Source of the DNA: Endozoicomonas arenosclerae | GTDB lineage: Bacteria > Pseudomonadota > Gammaproteobacteria > Pseudomonadales > Endozoicomonadaceae | Direction of reading: 5' to 3' | NCBI RefSeq assembly: GCF_001562015.1 | Contig: NZ_LASA01000053.1 | Location: 38,199-102,198 of the forward strand | DNA length: 64,000 nucleotides | Shown here: in pieces, positions 63,854-64,000 of the stretch | Layout of the letters: the number at the start of each line of letters is the position of its first letter | Position numbering within the stretch: the first letter of the stretch is position 1 | Made by a program: the position numbers and the translations under genes | The notes under the pieces: generated by a model | The model's input: the letters and a program-made list of their open reading frames with translations, nothing else | Told to the model about the DNA's origin: nothing | The model's database searches: none

Positions 63854-64000
63854 ATGAAAATCATCATGAACACCCATTTCATCAAAACCCTGGAGGATGT
63901 AAGAAGCCTCCTTTCACAAGCAGACTGTCTGGAGCCCGGCTGGGACTCCAAGGACGAATGTTACCGTTGGATTGAGCTAACCCTCAGCCACTTCAAATAC
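63854..64000 (+). CDS. N-terminus of a probable DDE transposase/integrase (continues beyond window)
   Basis: An open frame from ATG 63854 to the right edge encodes 49 residues with THFIKTLEDVRSLLSQADCL and DECYRWIELTLSHFKY. The pattern (TLE.VR.FL..., then YRWIE.TL..F.Y) is that seen at the start of integrase-core transposases whose next part is a helix-turn-helix and DDE domain. Upstream direct repeats support an IS left end. GAGG lies before the ATG; a second ATG at 63866 is possible. Only the beginning is visible, so family assignment is tentative. Confidence 0.55.
   Translation, partial: MKIIMNTHFIKTLEDVRSLLSQADCLEPGWDSKDECYRWIELTLSHFKY

Overview
The window looks like chromosome from a marine, host-associated gammaproteobacterium, most likely an Endozoicomonas-type invertebrate symbiont. 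This is an inference. It rests on the mixture of gammaproteobacterial catabolic genes, long orphan proteins, a secreted protein that joins a eukaryote-like kinase to an OTU-type protease, and a 63-bp GTTC..GAAC inverted repeat scattered through intergenic DNA. I saw no rRNA, tRNA, CRISPR array or prophage. One insertion-sequence end appears to enter at the right edge.

Layout. 1-3.4 kb: a Cpx-like module (histidine kinase, response regulator reduced to its DNA-binding end, Spy/CpxP-like protein), a VapC/Phd toxin-antitoxin pair and a DHRS1-like dehydrogenase. 3.7-5.3 kb: an orphan protein. 5.4-24.5 kb: a first block of acyl-CoA/steroid-type catabolism: paired acyl-CoA dehydrogenases, a hotdog thioesterase, an Hsd4A-like dehydrogenase, a FadA5-like thiolase, MaoC hydratases, a membrane-bound AraC regulator, a sulfatase and a metallo-beta-lactamase-type alkylsulfatase. 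The block ends with a compact operon resembling the mycobacterial igr locus (MaoC-DUF35, acyl-CoA dehydrogenase, MaoC, Ltp2). YceI, MerC and DUF397 genes are interspersed. 24.7-27.6 kb: the kinase-OTU protein. 27.6-31.1 kb: LysR, DUF1254/1214 and AraC genes. 31.4-39.4 kb: a second catabolic operon: thiolase, FadB-like protein, alpha-methylacyl-CoA racemase, DUF35 protein and two Ltp-like thiolases. 39.4-46.7 kb: an unusual cassette: two putative Fe(II)/2-oxoglutarate oxygenases around a 66-residue DUF397 protein, a formyltransferase, two paralogous MFS exporters and a secreted orphan. 46.9-52.9 kb: a third catabolic operon with two acyl-CoA ligases, two crotonases and a TetR regulator. 53-64 kb: two secreted SUMF1-fold proteins, an HNH nuclease, twin porins around a YjiH-like membrane protein, an EamA exporter, a VOC protein, a PQQ-type dehydrogenase/cytochrome fusion and the IS end.

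How the genes work together. The catabolic genes form a nearly complete set for activating a branched, sterol-like side chain as a CoA thioester, epimerising its methyl branch (racemase), and shortening it by dehydrogenation, MaoC hydration, oxidation and thiolytic or aldolytic cleavage (FadA5-, Ltp- and DUF35-type proteins). The two sulfatases could first remove sulfate esters from such compounds. No cytochrome P450 of the CYP125 type and no ring-degradation genes (KstD, KshA, HsaC types) are in the window, so the substrate is inferred, not shown. The oxygenase/DUF397/formyltransferase/exporter cassette and the kinase-OTU protein are the best candidates for undescribed biology.
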